Assembly: GCA_015179045.1 (NCBI GenBank)
Contig: WHUZ01000015.1
Coordinates: 806,001-870,000, forward strand
DNA from: Kalaharituber pfeilii
Taxonomy: Eukaryota; Ascomycota; Pezizomycetes; Pezizales; Pezizaceae
DNA: 64,000 nucleotides
Direction: 5' to 3'
Within the stretch, counting starts at the first letter, position 1. Every line of letters begins with the position of its first letter. The position numbers were made by a program, and so were the translations under genes. This document shows positions 58,027 through 64,000 of the stretch, piece by piece. Under the pieces are notes generated by a model. The model was not told where the DNA came from. It saw nothing but the letters and a program-made list of their open reading frames with translations, and made no database searches.

Positions 58027-58046
58027 CATGTAGAGTATTCTACATG
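58027..58046. repeat. 20-bp palindrome around GTAGAGTATTCTAC
   Basis: CATGTAGAGTATTCTACATG is palindromic in nine of ten base pairs and is the best example of the recurrent motif. No adjacent gene could be supported, so a promoter role is only a possibility. Confidence 0.55.
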
Positions 58047-61000
58047 TGAACTGCCGCTCTAGCTTTCTCTCATTCTCGCCCTCTTTGCGAGGTGGGGCAT
58101 GCAGAGGCAAAGGAATTTGTATCTAGGCATTGTGCGCACTATTAAGGGGACGGCACGGCAATATGTAATATGTATGCATGTCACTAGTACACCGGCTCTG
58201 CTACATACAACCTGCATAATCAAGGGATGTAAGTAGTAACAGTATTAGTCCACTATCCGCACCCCCCAATTACTTTCCTGACTCATACTTCTTTAACCAA
58301 ATTATTCTTCGATGTAATCGCGATTATCAGTCATGTGGATGGTGGATAAGAACGGCACAGTATCTGAATTACGATATGTATTCGTATTTCAAGTGTATTT
58401 GTATAAAATTGCCAGTGCTTACATTCTCTCTACTGTCTTCTTTCACGTTGCTTTTGCGTGCAGTTTTTCGCTTCCGAACTGAAAATTACAAATAAGGCAT
58501 GGTCGGAGAAGTCTCGATACATTCATTGTACGAATTCGTAGTTGCTAACCGCAAGTGGGATTTAAACCAGACTAGTGGAATAGTCTGAGAGGAGAATTCT
58601 TCGTCTTCTCTTATCCAAGGAATTTGCTTTTCTTCTTCCTCTTTTACTCCCTCTGGACCCCTCTCTGGTCATGATGGTCGAGACTTGTAGAGACTGATAT
58701 GATTATACCGAACTATACTCCCCTACTGCAGTGTTTTATACAAAACCAACCTACGTACTCTCATACTAGCTAGTTAGACATAACCATCGTCTTTCATATC
58801 CGATTCTGTTCCACCCCCGCTCCGACCCCGGCCCCTGCAGTTCCACAATCACAACCGAGTGCACATGCCTCTTGAAGGTGCGCTGGCGCTGACTATCCAT
58901 TGTCGACGATGCTCGTCGCCGTAGGCAAATCGGTCATGCAGGCTAAGACAGCTGCGCACTACTGCTGGGTATTTGCGATTGAGGGTGGCAGAGCATGGAC
59001 CTATCAGTTGCAAAGATGGGGTGGCCTGAGAACGTTTTGAGCGAGACTTTGTGATTGCTAGTGAGACTTGGACTCAGTTGGAAGGTGGAGGGTAACTGTG
59101 GCAATTGCAAGGATACGCTCCTGGGAGCATGCAATGCATGTGTCAAGCAAATACCGACGCAACCTAAAAAAAAAGTAAAAATAACAATTCACAAGTCTGG
59201 CGCCAACTGACCGAGTACGATAGAACTAAAGATCGAGCCTGCGCGAGACCAAGTGCTGCTTGTATACGTGGTCTTTACTACCAGATGTGGTAATTTTGTT
59301 CCGTCTGGGGAAGTTCGGGTGGCTAATGGTGTAGGGGAGAAGTATAGACTGAAGTAAAAGTACACTTAGCCGGCTACTTTTTTGCAATGACACCCTCTCT
59401 CTAGAGATAAGTTATCTCTCCTCCGATACCAATTACCTTCCCGGAGATGAGAATTCAAGTATCATATAAATACACCGTATGAACCACACCTTAGAAATGA
59501 TCCCGTCTATAAAGTAGACTGCACCCATCGCGCTGAAGTGCAACATGTATGCATTACATTGAAATGTGAAATTCTAACCAGTAGTAGTTATATAGGTATA
59601 TTAGCTCATATTTTTCACGACACAGCCTTCAAAACGATTGACATTAAGTAAACTCCGGCAGCTATATATATAGAGCCTTCGGAGTTACTCGAATTTCACA
59701 TCCGTATTTTATCCCACAATGAGGGGGGAGAGGCAGCACATCAATCACAACAATCTGTGGGGCAAAACTATGCCCAAGTGAGGAGTATTATTGATAAGCA
59801 TGTCTCACTACCGATAACCGTCACACCTAAACTACTTGCCTGCGATGACCCTGCGATGCAACCAGCCAAAATATAAGGTACTGTAGGAACAGTTACATAC
59901 TTTTAGTATCTATAAGGATATTCCCAGGAATACAGGAATACGGCACATGAACAATATATGGGGGGCTGTACATTGCAAACGAGAGCCCAATAAATTTATA
60001 TATATGTACTTCAGTAAAATTTGGGCTTGGCTGCCAAACCTAACTTACCTGAAAACATCAGCCGGCATACGGATTTTGATTGACGAGAAGAGGGAGTTGA
60101 GTACTGGGTAAGCGAGATGTAGGTATTTCAACTACCAAGTTGTGATACAATGCTCCATGCCTTTCTTGCTATGTTTACCAGTTAATGCATGCATGCGCAT
60201 ATATACACATGTTACTATGGCTGCTCCACTCCAACGTGCTGGATGCATGGATTATTTACTTGAGGGGTCACATACTGCATTCCTTGCTTGTAGAGTTCAT
60301 CTCTCATTCGCGCACCACCCACTCATCGAGTCAAAGGATTGGTAAAGCTCAAGAAGTGAGCGTAGGCTCTGAAACGCTCTGTAGGACGCACATCGACGTT
60401 TGTACTTGATATTGTCTAGCCTAGTCCGTACTAACCACATTGCGTTCTGTGTCGTTTGTCCGCCATCAAATTTCAATTCAGTCCTTTTCTACAAGCTTTG
60501 TCTTGCAGGTGGGGAAAAAAGGAAAAATAAAAAAATAAAAATAAATAAATAAATAAATAAAAAAGAAAAAAAGAAAATTCCCTCTCGTTAAAACTGACGC
60601 ATCTAGGTAGAATTGCTTTACATACATGGGCACGCATGAATTATTGCACGCTGCAAGAGCAGGTCTGTCTATATATCAAAAAGAAAAGTGCAGCTCTCTT
60701 TGCCAGTACACCACAGGACAGGCAGCCAATTCATTACCTGCAACAATTTCTGTCTCTATCCATTAGCTTGCATGCGCGGCAACCGCAGAGTATTCTAAAA
60801 GTACATCGTAGAGTAATATCCGACAGTGGCCATGCTCACGCCCTCTGATACATATATGTACGTAGTTCCTGTGCAAAGGATGTATGTGTCGGAGTAGAGA
60901 GGGGGCTTGGCGGTGGGTGGGTTGAGTACTCTTACTCCGGCAAACGTATTCCACCACTGGACCTGATCTTCTGTTTACGGGGGGAGCGCTGCATGTAATG

Positions 61001-64000
61001 CGTGCAGTTTGCAGGGCGCAGGAAGCAGTGAGGAGCGGGGGATGCTACTCTACTCTATCATATCACTCGTTCCCCTGCAAGTGGAGCTGGGTTTGCAGGT
61101 CCCTGGAGAGCCTTGAGCAAGGGTAAACCAGAGGGAAAAGGCAAAAAAAAGGAAAGGAAAAGGATTGACCGTACTTATTCTTATCCTTGCTCTATACGCT
61201 TTCCCAGCGCCGAAAATTTCTTTCCGCTAAGGAAAGTACGTGTACATAGAGTAGTTCGCCCTTGAGCCGTTAGTTTGCTCTGCTTTGCATTGCCACTCTG
61301 GGCAATAGGCGTGAGCCAATGACAATCGATCATGTCTCATGCGCGAAGCTCTGGTTGAGGTGCTCCAGCCCCACTGCTAGCCAATCCAATCCATACGCAT
61401 CTCACTCCCCCACAGACGCACCGCACTGCAACCCTCCCCCTCCCCCCAAATCGATATTCCACATCTCGAGTGGCCACTCATACCTCTCCAAAATCCCAAC
61501 TCAATCGGCATCGATACATCATGGAGCATACGATCCAGCGGGACGAAATCCCCCTCACTATGCTGAACCTGCACTACAATCTGCAATCCCCTCCCCTCCT
61601 CTGCACAGCAGAGCACGAGAGGCGAATGCTTGATTTACCTTTGCTTGATTTATTTTTGCTTAATCTTGACCTCACAGCCACTCGACTCGATCCTCTTGCA
61701 AACTTGAGATGTCCGAGGGAACCAACGGTAGTCTGGTTCCAGACTGCAAAGAACCTAGCAAAGACACGTTAGGTCTCACAAAAAAGACTGGATCTGGTCA
61801 TGGAGAAGCCAGAAACACGCCAGGCAGATGGAACACCCCACCGATGCTTAGCTTGGGTAGCGAGCTCAGCTGCGTTGCAGTTACGTACTAAAATAGCTTG
61901 CCTCCCACAACGTTAGAACCAGCCACCAATTGCGCTCATTCGGTCTAGAGTAGCTGGCCATGTTATGATATGCACGTCAACAGCCCTCATCTGGAGCCGA
62001 GTCGGGTGAGACGTTTTCCTGGGCTCGCGCAAGTTACCTCTCAGAATCCACCAACCATTATGCGTTCATACTTCGTGGAGTCCTCTAACCCTCGTCCGTC
62101 CCACATGCATATGCCTCATTTGCCATATCTGGGGTAGTTTAAGAAAAATTATGCGTAAGGCAAAGATGGAAGTGTCCAGAAAAACAACGGCTCAGGTGAA
62201 GCAAAACAAACTGCATACGTTTTCATACGACAATCAGCGTATACAGAATCATGGAGTCACAATCATTGACCCTGGTTATATGTTCATTTGCAGAAACGAA
62301 ACAAATCCAGTCATATCACTACATCTTAGGATCTTCACTCTGCTTGGTTAGTTTTCGATACATCTATATCCAACTACATTTAACTTACCGTAAGTTTTCC
62401 AATAATTCCATTGCCTTCAACGTGCATATGGAGCCTTGCAGTGTATCGTACGAGAGCCATGTGGTTTAAACTTGGTTTCTGGTGTGCCTAACCGCCTTGC
62501 CAACATCGATCTTCGCCTATACTCCGCCTTGCTTTGATTTGCCTTGCCATTTTGTCTTTACCCAGGCTGATTTTCTCCCTGGCAATGTCGTGCAAGCTGA
62601 ATGGAACAACCTCAATTTCATATGATGTGCTACGATCATCTCTCCTTAGATACACTTCTTTGGCCTTTCGTTCAAGATTTTCATGCCTTACCCTTGGTAT
62701 CTACGTAGGTATTGTATAGCAAATGAAGTAGGGTAAGCAGATTTATGTTCAAAAATATACATCCAAGTTGATGGCAAAATTCCTCTCAATCGTGACCAAA
62801 CTTGGCTTCCAGCTCCCAGCGGCCTGATAAACACTGACTCCCGATACTCAATGTTCTGAGTCATATCAATGGCAAGCCTACCTCCGCAAAGCACCAGAAG
62901 GGTCGGCATGCGCAAAAAGGCTAATGCAGTTCTGGCAACGGGGATATCTAGATCATCCATGGCTGCGTGGTGGTGATATTGTGGGATAAGTATGTGAATG
63001 TGCTCTTATGCCGATGCGCTTCATTTAAGGGTAGGTAATATCAAGCTTGACCGCTGAAAAGTCGGAAACTCGAGTGAGAAATGCCAACCATAAGTCTAAC
63101 CATAAGTGAGCTTATCCTCCGAGGCTTTCTCCGGGTTTCCTCTGGAATACCTGAGCGAATAACTTTCGATATTCTGTATCAACTGGGACTCAAAGGAGCA
63201 TATTTAGTATCCCCAGAGGGATTGTTCACAAGATCAATACAAACCATGCTACATTCTGTGCTTTCTGATTCAATTTTGTGGAACTGAGTTCGTAGCAGCA
63301 GTTAGTTCCAAAATCAATGCCATCGTGTTTTCCATCAAGACGACTTTGTCACAATGTTTTCTAACGCCCTTATACCTGTAGCAGTAACTTCCATATATAC
63401 ATAACTCACCGGTTTATATTGTACGTTGCAAGCATATTTCAAAATTACCTTAAAGAGCTGGCCGATGAAGGTCAGAAACCATTCCATAATTCATCAAAAA
63501 CTCGAGAATATGCGAATGATATTCAAACTCAAACTTATAACATAGCACTAGACTCCTCTATCGCCTGATGTGTGCCAGTATGTAACTTTTTGTGTGTTGT
63601 GTCTTCTGTTGATAAGAGGGTAATAGTAAAACATGGCACTAATTTCCAACAACACTGCAAGGGCCAATAAGGAATGGATAGTCCGTCATACGCTCAGCTC
63701 TATCCCGACACATGAAACAGGAGCGGGATGCATGCGTATGAAGGAAGCCAGCTCTTAGCGGCAAGGTGACACGGGCGTGCGCGCATCCGTGTTTGCTTGC
63801 CAGTTTACGACAATGCTATCATAACCCGCAGCCTCGGGGAACTTGCACATTTCGGAATATCCTTCTATTTATAAACCTTGTTATTGACGTATGCTTAGCT
63901 TCATTATAACTTGTGCCACCGGTTTTTCGAGCGAGCATGTTACGCTTAGGTGACGTGAAAAGTCTGATTTAAAAATGTCTCAGGGTAATGTTCAGACATG
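58047..64000. other. Terminal gene-free stretch
   Basis: This contains an (AAAT)n microsatellite near 60528-60575, GC-richer patches near 60960-61080 and 61320-61470, and only short frames (up to 104 codons) without domains. A minus-strand frame at 62688-62960 (90 codons) could be protein-like but is unassigned. No inverted-repeat element, tRNA or rRNA was recognised. Confidence 0.35.

Overview
This window is nuclear DNA of a filamentous ascomycete (Pezizomycotina; Leotiomycetes or a relative is possible but not proven). The evidence is many short spliceosomal introns (mostly 53-104 nt, with GTATGT/GTAAGT-like donors and CTAAC/CTGAC-like branch sites), a BRCT-WGR-PARP protein of the filamentous-fungal kind, a fungal NUP188, an Hmp1-type DNA-binding protein, an F-box protein, and Tc1/mariner-pogo elements flanked by TA. 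I assembled the gene models by hand from exon frames, splice signals and protein-family continuity, so exon borders are inferences of varying strength.

Layout. 0-2.3 kb: AT/GC-mosaic DNA with no gene seen. 2.4-5.0 kb: a convergent pair, an Hmp1-like gene (+, four exons) and ribosomal protein uL18/RPL5 (-, four exons, the first being the ATG alone). 5.7-8.5 kb: a mobile-element nest. One TA-flanked inverted-repeat element holds a second, which carries the C-terminal end of a pogo-type transposase; a 320-bp MITE and a tiny poly(A)-tailed retroposed sequence with perfect 14-bp target duplications follow. 8.5-12.6 kb: no convincing gene. 12.6-32.1 kb: a compact gene block with a three-pass membrane protein (+), a HAD-family hydrolase (-), an F-box protein (-), an Obg-like GTPase of the YGR210C type (+, eleven exons including a 10-nt microexon), a PARP (+), a SET-domain methyltransferase (-) and NUP188 (+, seven exons). 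32.1-48.4 kb: a 16-kb gene desert with a 57-T tract, two more copies of the tiny retroposed sequence, a 1.7-kb minisatellite, and four MITEs of three families. 48.4-49.4 kb: a lone gene for an acidic, disordered protein of unknown function (-). 49.4-64 kb: 14.6 kb with no supportable gene, but with recurrent GTAGAGTACTC-type palindromes.

The conserved genes are housekeeping: translation and ribosome-associated GTPases, nuclear-pore scaffold, ADP-ribosylation, lysine methylation and ubiquitin-ligase substrate selection. They do not form an evident pathway cluster. The most unusual material is in the repeats: a poly(A)-tailed retroposed unit only about 40 nt long, and MITE families with different ends that share a subterminal stem-loop with a near-identical loop. 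No CRISPR, rRNA, tRNA or secondary-metabolite cluster was seen.
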